This document shows positions 57,047 to 64,000 of a stretch of 64,000 nucleotides of DNA, piece after piece. The notes beneath the pieces are model-generated. The model ran no database searches, was not told the DNA's origin, and saw only the letters and a program-made list of their open reading frames with translations. The stretch comes from JAEUJM01 sp044221555. GTDB lineage: Bacteria > Actinomycetota > Acidimicrobiia > Acidimicrobiales > DATDAH01. The position numbers were made by a program, and so were the translations under genes. Every line of letters starts with the position of its first letter. The stretch's first letter is position 1. Where the stretch lies: contig JBGAOY010000006.1 of NCBI GenBank assembly GCA_044221555.1, forward strand, positions 186,001-250,000, read 5' to 3'.

Positions 57047-58128
57047 GCGCGACGCACGAGGGCCTCCGCGAGATCGTCGCCCGTTCCAGCATCGTGGTCT
57101 GCACGGGCTCGGGCGGCGTGGGCAAGACCACCACGGCGGCGGTGCTGGCCCTCGAGGGCGCCCGACAGGGCCGCGACACGGTGGTGGTGACGATCGATCC
57201 CGCCAAGCGCCTGGCCGACGCGCTCGGGCTGGAGGGACTGTCCGACACCCCGAGCGAGATCGCCGGCCCCTGGCCCGGGCGACTCTCGGCCCTGATGCTC
57301 GACACCAAGAGCACCTTCGACGGCCTCATCGCGAAGCACGCCGGCACCCCCGAGCAGGCCGAGGCCATCCTGGCCAACCGCTTCTACCGCAACATCTCTT
57401 CGGCCCTGTCGGGCACCCAGGAGTACATGGCGATGGAGAAGCTGTACGAGCTCCACGAAGAGCACGACTTCGACCTGGTGGTGGTCGACACGCCACCCAC
57501 CCGCAACGCCCTCGACTTCCTCGACGCGCCGCGCAACATCACCCGGCTGCTCGACCACCGCCTCTTCCGCCTGCTGATGGCCCCCACCCGCGGCATCGTC
57601 AAGGCGGTGAACGTCGCCGCCCAGGCCTTCCTCCGCACGGTGTCGAAGGTGGTGGGGGGCGACGCCATCGACGACGCCATGACCTTCTTCCACGCGTTCG
57701 AGGGCATGGAGCAGGGGTTCCGCGAGCGGGCCGGCCGGGTGCTCGAGCTGCTGTCCCACGACGAGACGGCCTTCGTGCTGGTGGCGTCGCCCCGGCGCGA
57801 CACCGTCGAGGAGGCCGGCTTCTTCGCCGAGCGCCTGGGCGAGGCCGACATCGCGGTGCGGGCCCTGATCGTGAACCGGATGCACCCCCGGTTCGGCACC
57901 GAGACGCCCGAGGCCGCCCGCGAGCGGGCCCACACCCTCGCCGGGACCGACCTCGGCGGGCTCTACGCCAACCTGGCCGACTTCGCCCTGGTGGCGTCGC
58001 GTGAGGAGGAGCACCTGCGGGGCCTGGCCACGAAGGTGGCGCCGGCGCCCGTGATCCGTGTGCCCTTCCTCGCCTCCGACGTCCACGACCTCGATGGCCT
58101 CGCCGACATCGCCGGCCACCTTTTTTGA
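57043..58128 (+). CDS. ArsA/Get3-like ATPase, subunit 2
   Basis: The 361-residue protein has Walker A TGSGGVGKTTTA at about residues 21-31, in which the signature lysine of the Get3/ArsA motif is replaced by serine, then VTIDPAKRLADALG, SALMLDTKSTFDGLIAKH and DLVVVDTPPTRNALDFLDAP. Its difference from subunit 1 at the signature position suggests an asymmetric heterodimer. GTG 57043 overlaps the last mini-ORF stop; GTG 57034 is an alternative. The C-terminus ends at a T6 run. Confidence 0.88.
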   Translation: MSATHEGLREIVARSSIVVCTGSGGVGKTTTAAVLALEGARQGRDTVVVTIDPAKRLADALGLEGLSDTPSEIAGPWPGRLSALMLDTKSTFDGLIAKHAGTPEQAEAILANRFYRNISSALSGTQEYMAMEKLYELHEEHDFDLVVVDTPPTRNALDFLDAPRNITRLLDHRLFRLLMAPTRGIVKAVNVAAQAFLRTVSKVVGGDAIDDAMTFFHAFEGMEQGFRERAGRVLELLSHDETAFVLVASPRRDTVEEAGFFAERLGEADIAVRALIVNRMHPRFGTETPEAARERAHTLAGTDLGGLYANLADFALVASREEEHLRGLATKVAPAPVIRVPFLASDVHDLDGLADIAGHLF

Positions 58129-58135
58129 CTGCTCT

Positions 58136-58340
58136 TCGGCTGACGCCTCATCGCACCGTCATGGCGCCCTCGTCCCTCGGGCGCCGGGCCCGTCACCGCC
58201 CGCTCCACGGCTGACGCCTCATCGCACCGTCATTTCGGCTGACGCCTCATCGCACCGTCATGGCGCCTCTTCAGATCGCTCTTCGGCTGACGCCTCATCG
58301 CACCGTCATGGCGCCCTCGTCCCTCGGGCGCCGGGCCGGT
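58136..58340. repeat. Four copies of a GGCTGACGCCTCATCGCACCG element
   Basis: Copies start at about 58136, 58207, 58234 and 58281. Two full copies (1 and 4) continue into a second hairpin GGCGCCC-N9-GGGCGCC, whereas copies 2 and 3 are short. Inside the core TGACG and CGTCA pair across 11 bases. Spacing is irregular, unlike a CRISPR array. They fill the gap between the ArsA pair and the next gene; no gene is seen in this gap. Confidence 0.8.
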
Positions 58341-58468
58341 CCGACGGCCGCCCCGACTGCCGACCCCGACGAGCTGCACCCCACTCGTTCAGCCGGCAGC
58401 CCTCCCCGTCGACGTCGATCGGCGGCGGTTCTGCTGGAAGCGGGGCGTCCTGAGCCGATGAGCAGGGG

Positions 58469-60607
58469 GTGGCGAGCGCGCACGGGCGGCGAGTCCGGGG
58501 AGCGGTGGTGGCACTGGCGGTCATCTCGGCGGCGATCGCCTCCGTGACCCTGCCCCACCGGCCCAGCGACGTGTGTCCCGACGGCGACGCGGTCGCCACC
58601 GTCGACGGGGTGACCCTGTGCAGCCACGGCACCGACGCCGGCGCGCTGGCCGAGCCCACCGAGCCGGCGGGCGGCACCGAGTCCGGCCCGCGGGCCATCG
58701 CCTGCATCGGCAACGGCAGCAGCGGCGCCCGGGTGCAGACGGTGTTCGCCCGGCTCGCCGGCCGCGCCGACCGCTACGCGGCGCTGGCCCCGTCCGTGCA
58801 GGTCGCCGCCGCCGATGTCGAGCACCTGGTGAACCGCAGCGCGGCCCAGACCGGCGGCGAGCGCCACGTCCGCTGGGCCAGCGCCACCCGGGCCACCGCC
58901 GCCGGCTGCACGCTCGCGATCACGAGGGTGACCGTGCCGGCGGACGCGGCGACCGACTTCGGTGCGTTGGTCGAGAGCCTCGACGCCCAGGGCCTCGACC
59001 GCCACGACCGCAAGTACCTGGTGTGGGTCGACTCGCCCACCACCACGTGCAGCGGCATCGCCACCCACCTCAGCGACGATCGACCCGGCCCCGAGAACTA
59101 CAACAACACCTCGGTCGGCTACGCCCGCGTCGACGAGTCGTGCCTCGGACGCGGTGGCGTGGTGGAGACCCACGAGCTGCTCCATCTGCTGGGCGCGGTG
59201 CAGCGCTCGGCGCCCAACGTCAGCCCCGAGGGCCACTGCCGCGACGAGTTCGACCTGCTCTGCTACGACGAGGACGGCGCCGGTCCGTTCCGCACCACGG
59301 TGCGCTGTCCCACCAGGGCCAACGACCGACGCCTGGACTGTCACCACGACGACTACTTCTCCACCGATCCCGACCCGGGCACCTACCTGGCCACCCACTG
59401 GAACGCCGCCGACAGTCGCTACCTCGAGGACGAGGCGCCCGTGGTCGTGCCGGGGCCCCACGTGGATCCGCCCCCCAACGACGCGTTCACCGCCGCACCC
59501 GTGCTGTCCGGCTACGCCGGCACCACCCCCGGCACGTTGGCCGGGGCCACCCTCGAGGAGGGCGAGCCGAACCACGGCGGCACGGTGTCGGGGTCGACCT
59601 GGTACAAGTGGCGACCCCGCGTGGACGGTCTGGTGTCGGTCGACACGCGGGGCAGCAGCGGCGACACCGTGCTCGATGTGTACACCGGCACCGTGTTGGC
59701 CACGCTGGCCCGCCTGGGCAGCAGCGACGACGCCGCCGACCTGGCCCCCCAGAGTCGCGTCACCTTCACCGCCGTCGCCGGCACGACCTATCGCATCGCG
59801 GTGTCGGGCCGCGGCCAGCCGATCGACACGATCCTGCGGTGGGGACCGCCCCCGCACGGCTTCACCGACGTGCTTCCGGGCGCCCGCTGCGAGACCGCGG
59901 TGGGTTGGGCCGCGGCGGTCGCGGTGATGCCCGGGCGCGCCGACCACACCTGGCGGCCCCGCGACACGGTCACCCGCGGCCAGGCGGTGGCCACGCTGTG
60001 GCGGATGCTCGGCGCGCCAGACCCCGCCGGCGACCCCGACCCGGCGCCGACCACCACCACCACTGCGGTGCCGCCGACCACCGCGCCGACCTCCACCACC
60101 ACGACGACGAGGGGCACCCCCGGTACGACGGCCGCCCCGGTCCCCACCGCGACCGCGACCGCCGGCCCCTCGACGGCAGGGGCAGGGCCGACCGAGCCCG
60201 GCACCGCCCCGCCGCTTCCGTTCACCGACGTGGGTCAGGACGCCCCGTACCGCACCGCGTTGGTGTGGGCGGTCGAGGCAGGCGTGGTGGTGCCCACCGC
60301 GACGACGTTCCGGCCCCGCGATCCGCTCACCCGGGCCGACCTGGCCCTGTGGACCTGGGCCGCGCTCGGTCGTCCCGCGGCGCCGGCCGCATCGTTCGCC
60401 GACGTCCCGGCCTCGGCCCCGTACGCGACGGCGGCGTCGTGGGCCACCGAACGGCGGCTGCTCGCGACCTTCCCCGACCACTCGTTCGGGCCGGCGACGA
60501 CGCTCACCCGGGCCAAGCTGGCCATGGGCCTGTTCGCCCTCGCCGGCGACCCCGCGGCGTGGACCTCGGTGCCCGGCGGCGACCTGCCGGGCACCGTCGT
60601 CTTCTGA
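58469..60607 (+). CDS. Secreted HExxH metalloprotease-like protein with three SLH domains
   Basis: The 712-residue protein has an N-terminal membrane/signal segment (GAVVALAVISAAIASVTL), then a region ending in ETHELLHLLGAVQ near residue 235, the metzincin-like zinc motif HExxHxxG. It is followed by a cysteine-rich stretch (CHHDDYF), a beta domain of about 120 residues (GSTWYKWRPRVDGLVSVDTRGSS, pre-peptidase type), one SLH domain, a Thr/Pro-rich linker of about 60 residues, and two more SLH domains (FTDVGQDAPYRTALVWAVEAG; FADVPASAPYATAASWATERRLL). SLH domains anchor proteins to the cell envelope. Whether the zinc site is active is unknown. Confidence 0.82.
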   Translation: MASAHGRRVRGAVVALAVISAAIASVTLPHRPSDVCPDGDAVATVDGVTLCSHGTDAGALAEPTEPAGGTESGPRAIACIGNGSSGARVQTVFARLAGRADRYAALAPSVQVAAADVEHLVNRSAAQTGGERHVRWASATRATAAGCTLAITRVTVPADAATDFGALVESLDAQGLDRHDRKYLVWVDSPTTTCSGIATHLSDDRPGPENYNNTSVGYARVDESCLGRGGVVETHELLHLLGAVQRSAPNVSPEGHCRDEFDLLCYDEDGAGPFRTTVRCPTRANDRRLDCHHDDYFSTDPDPGTYLATHWNAADSRYLEDEAPVVVPGPHVDPPPNDAFTAAPVLSGYAGTTPGTLAGATLEEGEPNHGGTVSGSTWYKWRPRVDGLVSVDTRGSSGDTVLDVYTGTVLATLARLGSSDDAADLAPQSRVTFTAVAGTTYRIAVSGRGQPIDTILRWGPPPHGFTDVLPGARCETAVGWAAAVAVMPGRADHTWRPRDTVTRGQAVATLWRMLGAPDPAGDPDPAPTTTTTAVPPTTAPTSTTTTTRGTPGTTAAPVPTATATAGPSTAGAGPTEPGTAPPLPFTDVGQDAPYRTALVWAVEAGVVVPTATTFRPRDPLTRADLALWTWAALGRPAAPAASFADVPASAPYATAASWATERRLLATFPDHSFGPATTLTRAKLAMGLFALAGDPAAWTSVPGGDLPGTVVF

Positions 60608-60726
60608 CCCAGCCAACTCAGGGCGCCGACGGGCCCAGGCGCACGCAGGGGGCGGCCCCAACCTCTGGACGGGTCGACCGGATCGCGCTCGGCCGCATGC
60701 CGTGCGAGCGGGCGCGACCGCCCGTT

Positions 60727-60769
60727 CTCGACGACATGGCGCGCCCATTCCGCGCGCTCTGTCGTCGAG
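60727..60769. repeat. Dispersed palindrome, copy B
   Basis: The reverse complement of this 43-bp palindrome matches copy A at 44535 at nearly every position, including the flanking GAACG. It lies in a 249-bp gene-free gap between the SLH protein and the STAS gene, as copy A lies next to a gene end. The rest of that gap shows no feature. Confidence 0.75.
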
Positions 60770-60856
60770 GTTCTCGAAGCCGGCGGCCGAGTGCTCGCAG
60801 CACACGCGTGCAGTTCGCCCGTCCCGCCGCCCGCGCCCGGGGGCGGGCGGAAGCAG

Positions 60857-61243
60857 TCAGTCGTCGGTGGCGGCGGGGGCGAGCAGCGCCTCGGCGGCGC
60901 TGTCCACGGTCTCGGTGACCGACACGATGCGGTCGAAGCCGGTGGTGTGCAGCAGCCGGGTGAGCGTGGGCCGACTGCAGGCGACGGCCACGTCGCCGCC
61001 GGCCTCGCGGGCCCGCCGGATACCGCCGATCAGGGCCCCCAGGCCGGCTGAGTCCATGAACGGCACCTCGGACAGGTCGATCAGCAGACGGCTGCTGGTG
61101 GCCAACCCGCTGAGCGCCTCGCGGAACTCTCCGACGGTGTAGGCGTCGAGCTCACCGACCGGCCGGCACAGTGAGTACGGCCCCGGCTGTTCCACCTGGA
61201 TCTCGAGCATCCGCGCGACCGTATCGAACTGAGCGGTGTTCAC
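60857..61243 (-). CDS. STAS-domain anti-sigma factor antagonist
   Basis: The 128-residue protein is a single STAS domain with the phosphorylatable serine in VPFMDSAGLGALIGG near residue 65. Such proteins bind an anti-sigma kinase when unphosphorylated and free a sigma factor. No partner kinase or sigma gene is in view. GTG 61243 gives 11 extra residues relative to an ATG at 61210, which fits the usual MLEI start better, so the start is uncertain. Confidence 0.85.
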   Translation of the reverse strand: MNTAQFDTVARMLEIQVEQPGPYSLCRPVGELDAYTVGEFREALSGLATSSRLLIDLSEVPFMDSAGLGALIGGIRRAREAGGDVAVACSRPTLTRLLHTTGFDRIVSVTETVDSAAEALLAPAATDD

Positions 61244-61289
61244 GGGCCGAGATCTTTCGCGGGGGCGTCGCGCTCAGTAGCGTGACGGC

Positions 61290-61700
61290 GTGCCCAACGT
61301 GTTGCTCGCCACCGACGCCGACTGGATCCACGACGAGGTCGACGCCGCCCTCACCGACGACGACACCACCGTGATCCGGGTCCGCAGTGGCCGCGAGGTG
61401 ATCGCCGCGGTCGCCCGGCACGAGCCGGTGCTCGTGCTGCTCGACCTGCAGATCGGCAACATGGGCGGCTTCGCCACCTGCCTGAACCTCCGCCAGGAGG
61501 AGGGCTCGGGCCGTCTCAAGTCGCGCCCCATCCTGATGCTGCTCGACCGCCACGACGACCAGTTCATGGCCGGGCGCATGGACGCCGACGGCTGGCTCAT
61601 CAAGCCCCTCGACGCCTTCCGCCTGCGCAAGGCCGCCCTCGCGCTGCGCACCGGCTACACCTGGTTCGAGGGCGCCGACCAGCCCGCCCCCGCCGGCTGA
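61290..61700 (+). CDS. Single-domain response regulator
   Basis: The 136-residue protein is a receiver domain alone: the phospho-acceptor is in VLVLLDLQIGNMGGF near residue 52, and the conserved lysine is in WLIKPLDAFRL near residue 105. The first acidic pocket is DAD at residues 9-11. No output domain follows. It is divergent to the STAS gene by 46 bases, and the two may act in one partner-switching or regulatory chain. Confidence 0.82.
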   Translation: MPNVLLATDADWIHDEVDAALTDDDTTVIRVRSGREVIAAVARHEPVLVLLDLQIGNMGGFATCLNLRQEEGSGRLKSRPILMLLDRHDDQFMAGRMDADGWLIKPLDAFRLRKAALALRTGYTWFEGADQPAPAG

Positions 61701-61716
61701 CCCCTGCCCCGCGGCG

Positions 61717-61739
61717 GGGCCCACGGGTATCGTGGGCCC
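61717..61739 (+). terminator. Hairpin between response regulator and RCC1 gene
   Basis: The stem GGGCCCACG with its complement is a perfect 9-bp pairing around a 5-base loop, beginning 16 bases after the response-regulator stop. There is no T-tract. It also lies 13 bases before the next GTG, so it could affect that start. Confidence 0.55.
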
Positions 61740-61751
61740 TGGGGGTTCGAC

Positions 61752-64000
61752 GTGCAGCGTCTCCGCTACCGCATGGGCGCGACGATCGTGGCGCTCACAC
61801 TCACGCTCGCGTCCGTGCTCGTGGCCGGGTCGCCGGCACCGCCGGTCTCGGCCGACCCGGATGCAACCGTGGTGACGCCGACCCTCCGGGTCTCGGCCGG
61901 CCAGGAACACAGTTGTGCGCTCCTGGTGGACGGCAGGGTGAGGTGCTGGGGCCGCGGCATCCACGGGCAGCTCGGTCAGAGCGACGTGGAGAACCGGGGG
62001 GACGGCCCCAACGAGATGGGCGGCGCGCTGCTCCCGGTGCCGCTCGGCACCGGACGCACCGCCACGTCGATCGCCGCCGGCCAGTTCCACGGCTGCGCGA
62101 TCCTCGACGATGCCACCGTCAAGTGCTGGGGCGAGAACGGCTGGGGCCAACTCGGTGTGGGCGACAGGAACGATCGGGGCCGCGAGCCCGGCCAGCTGGG
62201 TGACCAACTGCCAGCTGTCGACCTGGGTACGGGCCGCACCGCGACGGCCATCAGCGCCGGCTCCGACCACTCCTGCGCCATCCTCGATGATCACCACGTC
62301 AAGTGCTGGGGAGCAGGAAGGCTCCTCGGCACCGGCGACGACCTCGACTACGGCGACGATCCGAACGACATGGGCGACCTCCTCCCCATCGCCAACCTCG
62401 GGGCGAACCGCACGGCCATCGCCCTCTCGTCAGGTTCCGGGCACAACTGCGCGGTCCTCGACAACCACAAGCTCAAGTGCTGGGGAGGCAACACCTCGGG
62501 CCAGCTGGGCCTGGGCGACAGCGAGACCCGAGGCGACGAGCCGGGGGAGATGGGCGGGCTCCTGCCCTCGGTGGCGCTCGGCACGGGGCGCACCGCGCTC
62601 GCCGTCACCACGGGGGGCCTGCACACCTGTGCGCTCCTCGACGACCACACGGTCAAGTGCTGGGGCTCCAACTCCTACGGCCAACTCGGGCTCGGCGACA
62701 CGATCAGCCGCGGCGACGGCCCCGGCGAGATGGGCGACCAGCTGCCACGCGTCGACCTCGGCACCGGCCGCACCGCGCTCGCCGTGAGTGCGGGCGGCCG
62801 GCACACCTGCGCGCTGCTCGACGACCACACGGTCACGTGTTGGGGCCGGGCCGACTCCGGTCAGCTCGGCCAGGGCGACGTGGTCGTCCGCGGTGACGGC
62901 CCCGGCGAGATGGGCGACCAGCTTCCACGGGTCGATCTCGGCACGGGCCGGACGGCGACGGCGGTCGAGGCCGGCAACGAGCACGTCTGCGCCGTGCTCG
63001 ACGACGACGGCATCAAGTGCTGGGGCTGGAACGGCAACCTCGTCACCTCAGGCGGCACGCTGGGGCTCGGGGACAGCCGCAACCGTGGCGACAACCCCGG
63101 CGAGATGGGTGACCACCTCCCCGAGGTCGCCGTCACCGGGCCCGCGATCGTGGGGCACGTGTCGGACCAGATCACCGGCGAGGGCGTCGCCGACCTGAGG
63201 ATCGCCGTCCTCGCGGCGGGCGACCAGTCGATGGTGGTCGGCACCACCACCAACGCGTTCGGCAACTACGCGGTGCAGGTGCCGCCTGGCACGTGGTACC
63301 TGTACCTCTTGGCGGGCCCGAACTCGGGCTGGCACGGCGCGCCGACACCCGTTGCGGTGACGACCGACGCCGCACGGGCGGACTCCGTGCTCAGCCGCCG
63401 CGACGGCAACGTGGTCGGGACCGTCAGCGAGGTGGGCACCGGGAACCCGGTGACGACACCGTGCCTCTGCCTGTGGACGATGGCGTTGGACATCCATGGC
63501 GCGCAGGAGCGCATCGTCGAGACCGCCGGACCGACCTTTGCCATGGCCCTCCCGGCCGGCCAGCACCAGCTCGTGGCCATGGATGCGACGGGTGCTCACG
63601 CGCCCCGCTTCCACCCCTCCGCCACCGACGCGGGGTCGGCGACGGCGGTACCGGTCACCGCGGGGGCGACGACCACGGCCGACCTGACGCTCCCGGCACA
63701 GGCCGCGCCGACGAGCGCCGCGGTGATCTCGGGAGTCGTCACCGATCAGAGCACCGGTGCGCCCGTGAGCGCCGGCCACGTCGTGGTCCTGAGGGCCGGC
63801 GACTACTCGTTCGTCAAGGGCTCGCGCACCAGCGAGGTGCAGGGTGTCTGGAGCGTCGGGGTGCCGGCCGGCGACTACGTCGTCGGCTTCCTCGACCCCG
63901 GCCGGCACGAGTTCGAGTGGTACCAGGATCAGCCGGGCGGGGGCCTCGGGTCCGCCACGATCGTGACCGCGCCCGCCGACCACGTGGACGCAGCGCTGAC
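61752..64000 (+). CDS. Secreted RCC1-repeat protein with carboxypeptidase-regulatory-like domains (continues past window)
   Basis: The frame is open to base 64000. A signal peptide (MGATIVALTLTLASVLVAG, cut near SADP) is followed by seven RCC1-type blades, each of about 55 residues with the core SCAxLDDxxVKCWGxNxxGQLGxGD. Cysteine pairs C/C in each blade (HSCA ... KCWG) are constant and may form disulfides, as expected outside the cell. Residues about 465 onwards are beta-sandwich domains of the carboxypeptidase-regulatory type (GHVSDQITGEGVADLRIAVLAAG; GVVTDQSTGAPVSAGHVVVLRAG). It is a surface or secreted adhesion-type protein. GTG 61752 is the chosen start. Confidence 0.83.
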   Translation, partial: MQRLRYRMGATIVALTLTLASVLVAGSPAPPVSADPDATVVTPTLRVSAGQEHSCALLVDGRVRCWGRGIHGQLGQSDVENRGDGPNEMGGALLPVPLGTGRTATSIAAGQFHGCAILDDATVKCWGENGWGQLGVGDRNDRGREPGQLGDQLPAVDLGTGRTATAISAGSDHSCAILDDHHVKCWGAGRLLGTGDDLDYGDDPNDMGDLLPIANLGANRTAIALSSGSGHNCAVLDNHKLKCWGGNTSGQLGLGDSETRGDEPGEMGGLLPSVALGTGRTALAVTTGGLHTCALLDDHTVKCWGSNSYGQLGLGDTISRGDGPGEMGDQLPRVDLGTGRTALAVSAGGRHTCALLDDHTVTCWGRADSGQLGQGDVVVRGDGPGEMGDQLPRVDLGTGRTATAVEAGNEHVCAVLDDDGIKCWGWNGNLVTSGGTLGLGDSRNRGDNPGEMGDHLPEVAVTGPAIVGHVSDQITGEGVADLRIAVLAAGDQSMVVGTTTNAFGNYAVQVPPGTWYLYLLAGPNSGWHGAPTPVAVTTDAARADSVLSRRDGNVVGTVSEVGTGNPVTTPCLCLWTMALDIHGAQERIVETAGPTFAMALPAGQHQLVAMDATGAHAPRFHPSATDAGSATAVPVTAGATTTADLTLPAQAAPTSAAVISGVVTDQSTGAPVSAGHVVVLRAGDYSFVKGSRTSEVQGVWSVGVPAGDYVVGFLDPGRHEFEWYQDQPGGGLGSATIVTAPADHVDAAL

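Noticed and set aside
58136..58340. CRISPR-like array of 25-bp repeats.
   Set aside because: Only four copies with spacers of very unequal length, two of which are fixed hairpins, and no cas genes.
58295..60805. An 836-codon minus frame opposite the SLH protein.
   Set aside because: Very Arg/Gly-rich without domains, whereas the plus strand has clear HExxH and SLH motifs.
1..64000. tRNA, rRNA, riboswitch or plasmid/phage origin.
   Set aside because: No cloverleaf, rRNA-like or known riboswitch core was recognised by eye; a covariance search would be needed to exclude small RNAs.

Overview
The window reads as chromosomal DNA of a high-GC actinobacterium. The evidence is a WhiB-family protein, a paired ArsA/Get3-like ATPase locus, an F420/flavin LLM oxidoreductase, many GTG/TTG starts, dense GTGA/ATGA gene overlaps and an orphan GlnR-like regulator. 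The overall flavour (solo HEPN/Swt1 protein, NUDT19-like Nudix, SufR-IscA-Mrp block) would fit class Acidimicrobiia, but that class assignment is an inference, not something proven here.

Region 1 (1-25.1 kb) is a catabolic island. Almost everything up to 20.6 kb is on the minus strand: a branched-chain/hydrophobic solute ABC uptake system with unusual gene fusions (LivK lipoprotein, an MFS-LivF fusion, a LivH-LivM-LivG fusion), methylmalonate-semialdehyde dehydrogenase, an SDR cut by the window edge, an acyl-CoA ligase, two alpha/beta hydrolases, an LLM monooxygenase, an amidase, a TetR regulator, two overlapping acyl-CoA dehydrogenases, an SDR and an enoyl-CoA hydratase. An SGNH hydrolase is divergent from a HAPMO-type Baeyer-Villiger monooxygenase that is followed by a third acyl-CoA dehydrogenase; a cytochrome P450 converges on them. 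Three near-identical palindromes (AACCTTG-N8-CAAGRTT) sit in the promoters of three of these transcription units, and the tetR gene lies inside one of them, so an autoregulated local regulon is likely. A plausible reading is P450 hydroxylation, ketone formation, Baeyer-Villiger oxidation, ester hydrolysis, CoA activation and beta-oxidation; the substrate is unknown.

Region 2 (25.1-26.8 kb) is a scar: a frameshifted fragment of a secreted repeat-domain protein, an intact DUF1203 gene, a long inverted repeat and a C-terminal shred of a tyrosine recombinase.

Region 3 (26.8-44.3 kb) is mainly housekeeping: divergent glutamine synthetases with a GlnR-like regulator, a barnase-barstar pair, two tandem FtsX-type permeases with no ATPase, a SnoaL-like protein, a cold-shock protein, a RidA protein, a compact fused xanthine-dehydrogenase-like protein, a Tat lipoprotein with a thioredoxin-like tail, and an iron-sulfur module (SufR-like, IscA, Mrp).

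Region 4 (44.3-49.8 kb) has a DUF779 protein, an aldo-keto reductase, an aldehyde dehydrogenase and a class III adenylate cyclase, separated by several families of structured non-coding repeats; one block truncates a PIN-domain gene.

Region 5 (49.8-64 kb) has an MBL hydrolase-Nudix-FxsA operon, a membrane-anchored Swt1-type HEPN protein, an alpha/beta hydrolase, WhiB, an NfeD-like protein with a degenerate protease domain, and two ArsA-like ATPases joined by three 65-bp repeats that each encode a 22-residue mini-ORF chained through GTGA overlaps. It ends with a secreted HExxH/SLH protein, a STAS protein, a response regulator and an RCC1-repeat secreted protein cut by the window end. No rRNA, tRNA or CRISPR array was recognised.
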